The notes below the pieces were generated by a model, which searched no databases, was not told where the DNA came from, and was given only the letters and a program-made list of their open reading frames with translations. DNA of 64,000 bases from positions 124,001 to 188,000 of the forward strand of contig NZ_CP034443.1 in assembly GCF_003952365.1 (NCBI RefSeq), written 5' to 3'. The DNA comes from Mesorhizobium sp. M9A.F.Ca.ET.002.03.1.2 (GTDB lineage Bacteria > Pseudomonadota > Alphaproteobacteria > Rhizobiales > Rhizobiaceae). A program made the translations under genes and the position numbers. Of this stretch, positions 9,121 through 18,600 are shown one piece after another; positions within the stretch are counted from its first letter, which is position 1, and the number at the start of each line of letters is the position of its first letter.

Positions 9121-10170
9121 CTATCCGTTCTCCTCTTGTGGGAAGATCGCTTTCAACCGACCCTCGACCTTGCCGCGCATTCGGCTTTTCAGCGCCTCAA
9201 CCGGAACCAGCCGCTCATGCCCGCCCTCCCGCAGCCGCATGAAGGCGTGCAGCCGGTAGGCGGCAATGGCGCCCCGCGTGCCGGCGTCGGCGCTGATATC
9301 GACGGTCAGGATGCCCCCGATGCGGCCGGGCCATGGCTGGCGCGCAAAGGCCGTGCCGAGGAAATCGCCGAGCCCATAGGCGACGAGCGCCTTGCCGATC
9401 CGTTCCACCGGCTGCACGACATGGGCATGATGGCCGGCGATCAGCCCGACGCCTTGCGCGGCCAAACGCCGTGCCAGTGCCCGCGTCTCGCCTCGCGGAA
9501 AATGCCGGAACTCCCAGTCCCAATGCGGCACCGCGCAGACGAGATCGACACCGTCGGCGGCGCCGCGCGGCCATTGAGCCGGGTCGCCCTGCATCGACGC
9601 CCGGCTCGCGAACGCCGCCGCGTCGGCATTGCGCCACAGCGTGAAGGCGGCAAAGCCTATCGTCAGCGGCCCGACCGCAAGGCGCTCGACCGGACCGTCG
9701 GCGGCGGTACCGATGGTGCGGATGCCGAGCCGTTTCAGCGCCGCAACCGTCTCGTCGAACCCCTCGACGCCCTGGTCGAGCACATGATTGTTGGCGAGCG
9801 ACAAAACCAGTTTCTCATGCGGGATGCCGACGGCGGCCAGCGCCTCGGCGAGAAACCGCTCTGTCATGGCATGATGGGTGCCGAGCGTCGTGCCCATCGC
9901 CGCGCTCGGTCGCTCCACCACCGGGCTTTCGCAATTGCCGATCACCAGGTCGGCGGAGCCGAGCAGCGCCTTGATCGCCGGATCGCACTCCGGCGCTCTG
10001 CGATTGGCCACCGCGGAGATATCGCCGACAAAGGCCAGTCGCACCGCGCTGGCCGGCGGCTCCATCGTCGCTGCGGCCGCCGGCGCAAAGCCTTGTCGAT
10101 CGCCGCCGAGCGAAGGCCGGAGGAAGCGCGGCAGCCACGACAATTTGTAGGAGAGCGGATAGTTCGACAC
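9121..10170 (-). CDS. CapA family protein (PGA_cap metallophosphatase fold)
   Basis: About 350 residues with the CapA/PgsA metallophosphatase pattern: FVGDIS near residue 50, GNCESPV, LANNHVLDQG, PHWDWEF and GHHAHVVQPVE, the D/N/H ligands of a two-metal site. Family members act in export or anchoring of poly-gamma-glutamate or in nucleotide/phosphoester hydrolysis, but no other capsule genes are present. No ATG precedes the domain. A GTG at 10170 has an AGG six bases upstream and is preferred; a TTG at 10176 is the alternative. No clear signal peptide. Confidence 0.8.
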   Translation of the reverse strand: MSNYPLSYKLSWLPRFLRPSLGGDRQGFAPAAAATMEPPASAVRLAFVGDISAVANRRAPECDPAIKALLGSADLVIGNCESPVVERPSAAMGTTLGTHHAMTERFLAEALAAVGIPHEKLVLSLANNHVLDQGVEGFDETVAALKRLGIRTIGTAADGPVERLAVGPLTIGFAAFTLWRNADAAAFASRASMQGDPAQWPRGAADGVDLVCAVPHWDWEFRHFPRGETRALARRLAAQGVGLIAGHHAHVVQPVERIGKALVAYGLGDFLGTAFARQPWPGRIGGILTVDISADAGTRGAIAAYRLHAFMRLREGGHERLVPVEALKSRMRGKVEGRLKAIFPQEENG

Positions 10171-10236
10171 GCGCAACCTGTACCGGAATGAACGGCCAAG
10201 GTAGACGATGTGCCTGCCATAGCGAAGAGTTTCAAC

Positions 10237-10265
10237 TTGACAGGTGACGGCAGTTATGCTAGGAA
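10237..10265 (+). promoter_or_regulatory. Putative sigma-70 promoter (TTGACA-17-TAGGAA)
   Basis: A perfect -35 TTGACA at 10237-10242, 17 bp spacer and TAGGAA at 10260-10265 point rightward in the intergenic region between capA and the gene at 10489. A terminator-like hairpin follows within about 50 bp, so the transcript would be very short unless readthrough reaches the downstream gene. Inferred from sequence only. Confidence 0.4.
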
Positions 10266-10294
10266 TTTATTCATGGTGCTGATTTGCGCCAACG

Positions 10295-10318
10295 ACCCGC
10301 CCGTCGAGGCGGGTTTTT
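10295..10318 (+). terminator. Rho-independent terminator-like hairpin
   Basis: ACCCGCC (10295-10301) pairs with GGCGGGT (10308-10314) across a 6-nt loop and is followed directly by TTTT. No plus-strand gene precedes it: capA is divergent. It may therefore end a short RNA starting at the promoter at 10237, or control transcription into the gene at 10489. Confidence 0.6.
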
Positions 10319-10488
10319 CATTTCAGGCTTCGGCGCTATTCCTTCACAAGGCGATGAACAGCAGGCTTGCGCACCTTCACCTTGGCATATCAAACCGTTC
10401 GAGGGCTCATGGCAGGGCCACAAATAACCCACAGGCGCCATGCAGAAATGCATGCATGGTCGGCGTGGAATACTGGAGGAAGACCTAG

Positions 10489-11742
10489 ATGACGCGATTT
10501 TCGAGCCTGCTGGCATCCGCCCTTATTCTGCTGCTGCCGGTTGCTTCCGCCGGTGCCGCAGCCCCCGAACCGGCCGCCCTGTTCGAGGCAAGAACCGTGG
10601 CGGAGCGCGACAGCACGCTCACCGCGCTCGAGGCCGCCGCGCCCGGTGACCCCGCGGCCGCCTATGCCGCCGGCGCCGGTGAGTTCTTCACCGCGCTGGA
10701 AATCCTGGCCGGCGGCCTTCACCGCCATGGTTTCGAAAGCCCGCAATCCCTGGTGCTGCCGCTGATGCGGCTGCCGGTGCCGGAAAATCCCGATCCTCAA
10801 CCGCTGACCTATGACGGCTTCCGCGCTATCCTGGTCGCCTTCCGCGACCGGCTGGAAAAGTCCGCCGCCACGCTTGGGTCCGTGCCTGCCGATGCCGATA
10901 TTGGCATGGAGGTCGACCTCACCCGTGTCGGCATCGATCTCAACGAGGACGGCCAGATCGCGCCGGACGAAAGTGCGGCCGCGATCATGGCGTCTCTGTC
11001 AGGTGGAGGGGTCACGCCGGACGCCGCCGCGCCCGCCCTCACCTTCCGCTTCGACCGCGCCGATGGCTACTGGCTGCAGGGCTATGCCGAATTCCTGATG
11101 GCGCAAGCGGATTTCTGGCTGGCGCATGATTTCAGGAACGCCTTCGACGGCTCGTTCCACATGCTGTTCCCGCGCGCCAAGCTGCCGCTGCAGGACACGC
11201 TCGTTCCGCCGGACGGCGGCATGGGTGGCGGCATGCTGTCGGCCGAATGGCGCATCGCCGACTTCATTTCGCTGGTTCATCTTGTCAACTGGCCAGTGGT
11301 CGAGCCGGAGCGCCGGCAGGCGGCGCGCCGCCATCTCATGGAAATGATCCGGCTGTCGCGTGAGGACTGGAAGGCGATCCGCGCCGAGACCGACAACGAC
11401 CGTGAATGGCTGCCCGGCCCGCAGCAGAAAGGCGCCAGCCCGCTCACCGGCCTGGAAGTCGGCGAAGAGCAGGTCCAGGCCTGGCACGCCGCGCTTGATA
11501 TGGCCGAGGATCTGCTCGAAGGCCGCACCTTGCTGCCGCATTTCCGCATCGCCGACAAAGGCATCGACATGAAGCGCTTCTTCGACGAACCAAAACCTTT
11601 CGACCTGGTGCTGTCGATCACCGGCCCGGCCATCGCGCCCTATCTCGAGAGCGGAAAGATCCTCACCGGCGAGGAGCTCGACCAGATCCAGCGCCAGTTC
11701 GGCGGTGCCGGATTCTTGACCTTTGCGCTGTGGTTCAACTGA
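10489..11742 (+). CDS. Secreted protein of unknown function with a canonical EF-hand loop
   Basis: A 417-residue protein with a clear signal peptide (residues 1-24, ending SAGAAA), so periplasmic or secreted. Residues ~150-161 read DLNEDGQIAPDE, a textbook 12-residue EF-hand calcium loop with ligands at positions 1, 3, 5 and 12 and Gly at 6. The rest is mostly helical with W/F-rich patches (FDRADGYWLQGYAEFLMAQADFW in part). No enzymatic motif recognised. It is separated from uvrB by a 7-bp perfect hairpin. A calcium-binding role is supported; anything beyond that is unknown. Confidence 0.8.
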   Translation: MTRFSSLLASALILLLPVASAGAAAPEPAALFEARTVAERDSTLTALEAAAPGDPAAAYAAGAGEFFTALEILAGGLHRHGFESPQSLVLPLMRLPVPENPDPQPLTYDGFRAILVAFRDRLEKSAATLGSVPADADIGMEVDLTRVGIDLNEDGQIAPDESAAAIMASLSGGGVTPDAAAPALTFRFDRADGYWLQGYAEFLMAQADFWLAHDFRNAFDGSFHMLFPRAKLPLQDTLVPPDGGMGGGMLSAEWRIADFISLVHLVNWPVVEPERRQAARRHLMEMIRLSREDWKAIRAETDNDREWLPGPQQKGASPLTGLEVGEEQVQAWHAALDMAEDLLEGRTLLPHFRIADKGIDMKRFFDEPKPFDLVLSITGPAIAPYLESGKILTGEELDQIQRQFGGAGFLTFALWFN

Positions 11743-11763
11743 GGGCGTGTTTCGACATCGCTC

Positions 11764-11781
11764 CTGACACCCTTGTGTCAG
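11764..11781. repeat. Perfect 7-bp inverted repeat between the EF-hand gene and uvrB
   Basis: CTGACAC-cctt-GTGTCAG, followed on the plus strand by cagcttctttt. It could be a weak terminator for the upstream gene or an operator for uvrB. I looked for the alphaproteobacterial SOS box (GTTC-N7-GTTC) here and did not see it. Confidence 0.4.
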
Positions 11782-11854
11782 CAGCTTCTTTTCGTCCCGC
11801 GTCCCTCGCCACTCCGCTCTTTCCATTTTGGCCGATACCTCCCATATTCGGGGC

Positions 11855-14800
11855 ATGGCCAAACTTCCCGATAAAAACACGCCGCCACCGGCGCGTGACG
11901 ATCGCGCTTCGCCGCCCAAGCGGCGCAGCCCGCTGACCGATTTCCTCGATGCGTCCGAGCCGCTGCACAAGGGCGGCTTCGCCGAGGCGCCGCAGGCCGA
12001 ATTCTCCGGCGCGCCGCTGACCGGTTCGATCGCCGATTGGGCCGAGCAGATCGAGCAGGAAGCCGAGAAGGAAGGACGCCAAGTCGTTTCCGACAAGAAT
12101 GGTGGCAAGGACGGCGGCAAATCGCCGAAGGCGGCGAAAAAAATCCCCGGGCGCTCCGCCTCCCCCGGCCGCACGGCACGCGGCACCTCGATGGGTGGCG
12201 CGGCGTCGGCCAGGGAGCGCACCGCGGCGGGCCTCAACCCGGTCGCCGGCCTCGATATCTCGTTGGAAGAAGCCGAGACCATGGCCTCCGGCGGCGTCAC
12301 CGCCACCGTCGCCGCGCTGTCGGCGCTGATCGAATCCGGCAATCCGCTGCACAAGGACGGCGTGCTGTGGACGCCGCACCGCCCGGCCCGGCCGGAAAAA
12401 TCCGAAGGCGGCATCGCCATCAGGATGGTGTCTGATTTCGAGCCGGCGGGCGACCAGCCGACGGCAATCAAGGATCTGGTCGAAGGCGTCGACGACAACG
12501 ACCGCACTCAGGTGCTGCTCGGCGTCACCGGCTCGGGAAAGACCTTCACCATGGCCAAGGTGATCGAGGAGACGCAGCGCCCCGCCTTGATCCTCGCCCC
12601 CAACAAGACGCTCGCCGCGCAGCTCTATTCCGAGTTCAAGAAATTCTTTCCGGAAAACGCCGTCGAGTATTTCGTCTCCTACTACGACTACTATCAGCCG
12701 GAAGCCTATGTGCCCCGTACCGATACCTTCATCGAGAAGGAATCCTCGATCAACGAGCAGATCGACCGCATGCGCCATTCGGCGACGCGCTCGCTGCTGG
12801 AGCGCGACGACGTCATCATCGTTGCCTCGGTGTCCTGCATCTACGGTATCGGCTCGGTCGAGACCTACACGGCGATGACCTTCCAGATGCAGATCGGCGA
12901 CCGGCTCGACCAGCGCGCGCTGCTCGCCGACCTCGTCGCGCAGCAATACAAGCGGCAGGACGTCAACTTCGTCCGCGGCTCGTTCCGCGTGCGCGGCGAC
13001 ACGATCGAGATTTTTCCGGCCCACCTTGAGGACCGCGCCTGGCGCATCTCGCTGTTCGGCGACGAGATCGAGGCGATCACCGAGTTCGACCCGCTCACCG
13101 GCCAGAAGACCGGCGAGCTGAAAAGCGTCAAGATCTACGCCAATTCGCACTATGTCACGCCGCGCCCGACGCTGAACCAGGCCATCAAGTCGATCAGGGA
13201 AGAGCTGAAGCATCGCCTGCAGGAGCTCGAACGGGCCGGCCGCCTGCTCGAGGCGCAGCGGCTGGAACAGCGCACCCGCTTCGACCTGGAGATGCTGGAA
13301 GCGACCGGCTCCTGCGCCGGCATCGAGAACTATTCGCGCTATCTCACCGGCCGCCAGCCGGGCGATCCGCCGCCGACGCTGTTCGAGTACATCCCCGATA
13401 ACGCGCTGGTCTTCGTCGACGAAAGCCATGTCACCGTACCGCAGATCGGCGGCATGTACCGCGGCGACTTTCGCCGCAAGGCGACGCTGGCGGAATACGG
13501 CTTCCGCCTGCCGTCCTGCATGGACAACCGGCCGCTGCGCTTCGAGGAATGGGACGCCATGCGCCCGCTTTCCATCGCGGTTTCGGCGACGCCCGGCGGC
13601 TGGGAGATGGAACAGTCCGGCGGCGTCTTCGCCGAGCAGGTCATCCGCCCGACCGGCCTGATCGACCCGCCGGTCGAGGTGCGCCCGGCCAAGACCCAGG
13701 TCGACGATGTCGTCGGCGAAATCCGCGACACGACAAAAGCCGGCTACCGCACGCTGGTCACCGTGCTGACCAAGCGCATGGCCGAGGATTTGACCGAGTA
13801 CCTGCACGAGCAGGGCATCCGCGTCCGCTACATGCATTCCGACATCGACACGCTGGAGCGCATCGAGATCCTGCGCGACCTGCGCCTCGGCGCCTTCGAC
13901 GTGCTGGTCGGCATCAATTTGCTGCGCGAAGGCCTCGACATCCCCGAATGCGGTTTCGTCGCCATCCTCGATGCCGACAAGGAGGGCTTCCTGCGCTCCG
14001 AAACCTCGCTGATCCAGACCATCGGCCGCGCCGCGCGCAATGTCGATGGCAAGGTCATCCTCTATGCCGACCAGGTCACCGGCTCGATGGAGCGGGCGAT
14101 GGCCGAGACCAACCGCCGTCGCGAAAAGCAGATGGAATGGAACGCGGCCAACGGCATCACCCCGGAATCGGTCAAGTCGCGCATCTCCGACATCCTCGAC
14201 TCGGTCTACGAGAAGGACCATGTCCGCGCCGACATCTCGCAGTTCACCGACAGCGCCGGCGCGATGATGGGCAACAATCTGAAAGCCCATCTCGACGCGA
14301 TGGACAAGCAGATGCGCGACGCCGCCGCCAATCTCGACTTCGAGAAGGCCGCCCGCATCCGCGACGAGATCAAGCGGCTGCGCGAGATGGAACTGTCCAT
14401 CTCCGACGACCCACTGGCCAAATATGCCGACATGGAAAGCCCGGTTTCGGGCCGCGAAAAGGGCAAGCACAACAAGGGCCGCGCGGTGCACCGGACGGTC
14501 GACGATGACGGCAAGAGTCTCTTCCGCAAGCCGCATCTCGACGAGATGGGCGCCGACGGCGCCGTGCCGGTCAAGAAGCCGCTCTTCGCCAAACCCTCGC
14601 TCGACGCCATGGGTCCGGGCACCGATATGCAGACTCCAGCCGGGGCGGTATCGCGCTCGCTGTTCAAGAAACAATCAGCCGAGGAGGCGCACGGTTCCGA
14701 TTTCGGCATTCCCGGAGAGCCGACCAAGCGCCTGTTCAAGAAGAACTCGCTCGACGAGATGACGGTGCGCCGGACCGAAAAGCCTGTTGAGGGAAAAGTG

Positions 14801-15007
14801 CCGGCCAAGCCACAGCCGATCTTCCCCATTGTGGGGCAGATGCCAAGTGGTGGCAAAGAGGGCAGGACAGAGGGGGGCGCGAAGGAACGCGACGATTCCG
14901 CGAAGCCAATCGTCCGCCAGCGCAGTGGTATCGGCTCCTACGAGGATCCGGCCGACGCCCGCCGTGAGAAGCGCCGTCCCGGCAAGACAGGGCGGCCTGG
15001 ACGGTAG
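11855..15007 (+). CDS. uvrB: Excinuclease ABC subunit B with long N- and C-terminal extensions
   Basis: UvrB, the helicase-like damage-verification subunit of nucleotide excision repair, cytoplasmic. The family core spans residues ~190-850: Walker A GVTGSGKT (~223-230), the beta-hairpin region ([13 protein letters not shown]), DESHVT, and the UVR motif near 816-850 that binds UvrC. At 1050 residues it is far longer than the usual ~670. The N-terminal ~190 residues are low complexity, and the ~200-residue tail carries four spaced copies of a [KR]-x-LF-x-K-x-SLDEM-like motif (residues ~887, 908, 934, 958). ATG 11855 is chosen over an in-frame TTG at 11828. Confidence 0.96.
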   Translation: MAKLPDKNTPPPARDDRASPPKRRSPLTDFLDASEPLHKGGFAEAPQAEFSGAPLTGSIADWAEQIEQEAEKEGRQVVSDKNGGKDGGKSPKAAKKIPGRSASPGRTARGTSMGGAASARERTAAGLNPVAGLDISLEEAETMASGGVTATVAALSALIESGNPLHKDGVLWTPHRPARPEKSEGGIAIRMVSDFEPAGDQPTAIKDLVEGVDDNDRTQVLLGVTGSGKTFTMAKVIEETQRPALILAPNKTLAAQLYSEFKKFFPENAVEYFVSYYDYYQPEAYVPRTDTFIEKESSINEQIDRMRHSATRSLLERDDVIIVASVSCIYGIGSVETYTAMTFQMQIGDRLDQRALLADLVAQQYKRQDVNFVRGSFRVRGDTIEIFPAHLEDRAWRISLFGDEIEAITEFDPLTGQKTGELKSVKIYANSHYVTPRPTLNQAIKSIREELKHRLQELERAGRLLEAQRLEQRTRFDLEMLEATGSCAGIENYSRYLTGRQPGDPPPTLFEYIPDNALVFVDESHVTVPQIGGMYRGDFRRKATLAEYGFRLPSCMDNRPLRFEEWDAMRPLSIAVSATPGGWEMEQSGGVFAEQVIRPTGLIDPPVEVRPAKTQVDDVVGEIRDTTKAGYRTLVTVLTKRMAEDLTEYLHEQGIRVRYMHSDIDTLERIEILRDLRLGAFDVLVGINLLREGLDIPECGFVAILDADKEGFLRSETSLIQTIGRAARNVDGKVILYADQVTGSMERAMAETNRRREKQMEWNAANGITPESVKSRISDILDSVYEKDHVRADISQFTDSAGAMMGNNLKAHLDAMDKQMRDAAANLDFEKAARIRDEIKRLREMELSISDDPLAKYADMESPVSGREKGKHNKGRAVHRTVDDDGKSLFRKPHLDEMGADGAVPVKKPLFAKPSLDAMGPGTDMQTPAGAVSRSLFKKQSAEEAHGSDFGIPGEPTKRLFKKNSLDEMTVRRTEKPVEGKVPAKPQPIFPIVGQMPSGGKEGRTEGGAKERDDSAKPIVRQRSGIGSYEDPADARREKRRPGKTGRPGR

Positions 15008-15031
15008 GACCGGGCAATCGCTTCAGGTCGC

Positions 15032-15204
15032 GCTGCCCCTCATCCGCCTGCCGGCACCTTCTCCCCGTAAACGGGGAGAAGCCCGCTGGCCGCAACCTCG
15101 GCACCCTTTCCGCAACGCTGGAGATTGGCGAAACCGTCAGCGAAGGCGCCCTTCTCCCCGTCTCTATACGGGGAGAAGATGCCGGCAGGCAGATGAGGGG
15201 CAGC
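15032..15204. repeat. Rhizobial palindromic intergenic repeat
   Basis: Outer arms GCTGCCCCTCATC..GCCTGCCGGCA (15032 onward) and TGCCGGCAGGC..GATGAGGGGCAGC (to 15204) form a long inverted repeat; inside are two CTTCTCCCCG..CGGGGAGAAG hairpins. This is the architecture of the mosaic palindromic elements scattered between rhizobial genes. It lies just after uvrB and could also end its transcript. It encodes nothing. Confidence 0.8.
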
Positions 15205-15349
15205 ACCGACATTGATGGTCAATTGCCTCCACGCATGGGTTGTTATCTGTCTGAAGCGACTGCCCGGACGGGAGGGGTGTGGCACTTGCTATCGGCCCCT
15301 CCCTGGTGTAGCCAATTCCCCAACTCGAACGTCTTGAAAGGAGGGCTGC

Positions 15350-15415
15350 GTGACTTTCGACCACCACCGTCAGCGCGGCCCTGTCCCTGCCCTGCGAGCT
15401 TGCCTGCAGGGCTGA
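15350..15415 (+). CDS. Putative 21-residue leader peptide upstream of the ABC-F gene
   Basis: A GTG-started frame of 21 codons with an excellent ribosome-binding site (AAAGGAGGG, 5 nt spacing), better than that of the main gene downstream. The product reads VTFDHHRQRGPVPALRACLQG. The RQRGP stretch (Arg-Gly-Pro near the middle) is similar in kind to arrest motifs of ribosome-stalling peptides. Its 3' half lies inside the 5' arm of an RNA hairpin, so ribosome position would decide folding. This is the arrangement expected of translational or transcriptional attenuation. Expression and stalling are inferred, not shown. Confidence 0.55.
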   Translation: MTFDHHRQRGPVPALRACLQG

Positions 15416-15452
15416 CCAGGGACGGTCCGGGTTTTTCCCGCTTCGATTTTTT
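15383..15452 (+). promoter_or_regulatory. Putative attenuator hairpins and U-tracts in the ABC-F leader
   Basis: GTCCCT (15383-15388) and CCCTGC (15390-15395) pair with GCAGGG (15406-15411) and AGGGAC (15418-15423), forming a long bulged helix that overlaps the leader reading frame. It is followed by CGGG-ttttt-CCCG and a run of six T (15447-15452). A ribosome stalled in the leader would cover the 5' arm and could release downstream transcription or translation of the ABC-F gene 100 nt away. Confidence 0.5.
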
Positions 15453-15551
15453 GGTCTGCCCTTCGTGGTGCCGCAACGCTTAGCCTGGTGGCCAGCACGC
15501 GCACCGTCAAAGTGCATTGAGCCGGGCTCCGGCAAGACCAGAGAAATCCAA

Positions 15552-17081
<1,530 letters not shown>

Positions 17082-17208
17082 ACAGTTGCGAACGCCGGTC
17101 CGCCAGTCTTGCGGCAAAAAAATTCGCCGGCCTGTCGGATCATGGCCGCGCGCCACGTCCTTGGGTTGCCGACACGGTGATGCCGGCGCCAATCGAGGAG
17201 AGAGCATC

Positions 17209-17394
17209 ATGTCTATTCTGTCATCCATAGGTCGCATCGCGACCCGTTACTCGGCGGCCCGCGCCCGTTACCGCAGCGAGCGCGCGCTCCTTTCATTGCC
17301 GATCGAATTGCGCAAGGACATCGGCTGGCCGGAAATCGTCGTCGACGCGCAAAACAGCCCCCGGATCGCAATCTCCTTGTCCGAGGCAAGATAA
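17209..17394 (+). CDS. Small DUF1127-like protein
   Basis: A 61-residue basic protein starting at ATG 17209 with GAGGAGAG upstream. The RSERALLSLPIELRKDIGWPE segment (in parts: LLSLP..LRKDIG) fits the DUF1127 pattern L-x-x-L-x-x-x-L-x-DIG. Small DUF1127 proteins in alphaproteobacteria have been linked to phosphate/carbon regulation and RNA turnover; the function here is not shown. It stands alone between the ABC-F gene and the VOC-family gene. Confidence 0.7.
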   Translation: MSILSSIGRIATRYSAARARYRSERALLSLPIELRKDIGWPEIVVDAQNSPRIAISLSEAR

Positions 17395-17513
17395 CGGCCC
17401 GGCGCATCTGGTCCCGGCATTAAAAAAGCGCGTCGACGGTGTAGGATCGCCGCCGCCTCATTCGTCCTGCGAATGGCCGCAACGGCAAAACCCGGTATCA
17501 AGGAGGAACAGAG

Positions 17514-17942
17514 ATGAACGATCAGCCCCAAACCCAGCCTGCCGCGAAAGTCCTCGGCGGATTGACGCCCTACCTTCAACTGGACGGCGCGTTCAAGGCT
17601 TCAGAATTCTATCAGAAGGCCTTCGGCGCCGAGCAGGTCTTCTTCTACCCGCCGGATGAGAAGGGGCGGACGATGCACATCCATCTCCACATCAACGGTT
17701 CGACCTTGATGATTTCCGACTTCTATCCCGAGCACGGAATGGCCGCGGTGAAGCCGCAGGGCTTCACCATGCAGCTGCATCTGCGCAGCGACGATATCGA
17801 CGCCTGGTGGCAGCGGGCCGTCGACGCCGGCTGCAAAGTCGGCACGCCGCTGCAGGTGATGTTCTGGGGCGACCGCTGGGGTCAGCTGACCGATCCGTTC
17901 GGCGTCGAGTGGGCGATGAACGCGCCGGTGAAAAAGGCATAG
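17514..17942 (+). CDS. VOC superfamily protein, PhnB-like
   Basis: A 142-residue protein of the vicinal-oxygen-chelate (glyoxalase/PhnB-like) fold: LTPYLQLDGAFKASEFYQKAFGAE at the N terminus and WGDRWGQLTDPFGVEWAM at the C terminus are diagnostic of the PhnB-like branch (split here as LTPYL, FYQKAFGA, DPFGVEW). AAGGAGG lies upstream of the ATG. Family members include poorly defined metalloenzymes; substrate unknown. It is followed after 10 bp by the DUF1428 gene, forming a two-gene operon that often recurs in proteobacteria. Confidence 0.88.
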   Translation: MNDQPQTQPAAKVLGGLTPYLQLDGAFKASEFYQKAFGAEQVFFYPPDEKGRTMHIHLHINGSTLMISDFYPEHGMAAVKPQGFTMQLHLRSDDIDAWWQRAVDAGCKVGTPLQVMFWGDRWGQLTDPFGVEWAMNAPVKKA

Positions 17943-17952
17943 GAGAAGCACA

Positions 17953-18306
17953 ATGTCCTATGTCGATGGTTTCGTTCTCGCCGTACCCAAGGCAAATCTC
18001 GATGCCTACAAGAAAATGGCGCAGACAGGCGGCACTGTCTGGATGGAGCATGGCGCGCTCGCCTATGTCGAATGCATCGGCGACGACGTGCCCTACGGCG
18101 AACTGACCTCGTTCCCGCGCGCCGTGCAGGCCAAGGACGACGAAATCGTCGTCTTCTCATGGGTCGTCTATGAATCGCGGCAGAGCCGCGATGCGGTAAT
18201 GGCCAAGGTGATGGCCGACCCACGCATGGACTCCGACTGGTCGGCGATGCCGTTCGACGCCAAGCGCATGATCTTCGGCGGCTTTCAGCCGTTCATGGAG
18301 CTTTGA
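17953..18306 (+). CDS. DUF1428 family protein
   Basis: A 117-residue protein beginning MSYVDGFVLAVPKANLDAY, the typical DUF1428 opening, and ending in the MIFGGFQPFMEL-like tail of the family. It adopts a ferredoxin-like (dimeric alpha/beta barrel) fold in known members; no reaction is established. AGGAG precedes the ATG and the VOC gene ends 10 bp upstream, so the two are co-transcribed. Confidence 0.9.
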   Translation: MSYVDGFVLAVPKANLDAYKKMAQTGGTVWMEHGALAYVECIGDDVPYGELTSFPRAVQAKDDEIVVFSWVVYESRQSRDAVMAKVMADPRMDSDWSAMPFDAKRMIFGGFQPFMEL

Positions 18307-18368
18307 GGAGCTGGCGCAACAACAGGGTTGGCAGATTGCAACCCTTTGCGACTGGCCGAAACGCTCGT

Positions 18369-18562
18369 GATGTCGTCATCCTATGGCGAAGCAAGGAGCG
18401 AAGCGACACGGCGCAGACCATAGGATCCATGCCGTTATCTATAAGCGTCACGGCGGTGCAGAACGACCTCTGTTCTGCGCCGCCTTTACCCTTCGCGCGA
18501 GGTCACGGCATGGATCCTCGGGTCTTCGCGACGCCGCTTCGCGGCCGCTCCGCCCGTGGATG
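18369..18562. repeat. Palindromic intergenic repeat element
   Basis: Contains a perfect 13-bp inverted repeat GGATCCATGCCGT (18423-18435) / ACGGCATGGATCC (18505-18517), nested inside a wider imperfect dyad that begins gtcgtcatcc and ends ggatgacgag. It fills most of the 294-bp gap between DUF1428 and the convergent sulfotransferase gene. No coding capacity; probably one copy of a dispersed family. Confidence 0.65.
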
Positions 18563-18600
18563 ACGAGTTCTGGCGCTTCGGCCAATTGGCGACCTGTGTG

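Noticed and set aside
11742..11855. LexA/SOS box for uvrB
   Set aside because: Searched for GTTC-N7-GTTC; one GTTC is present at the end of the upstream gene but no second half at the right spacing.
11735..14674. 979-codon open frame antisense to uvrB
   Set aside because: Lies entirely opposite a clear uvrB gene; its R/D/G/A-rich composition is the usual shadow of a GC-rich gene read backwards.
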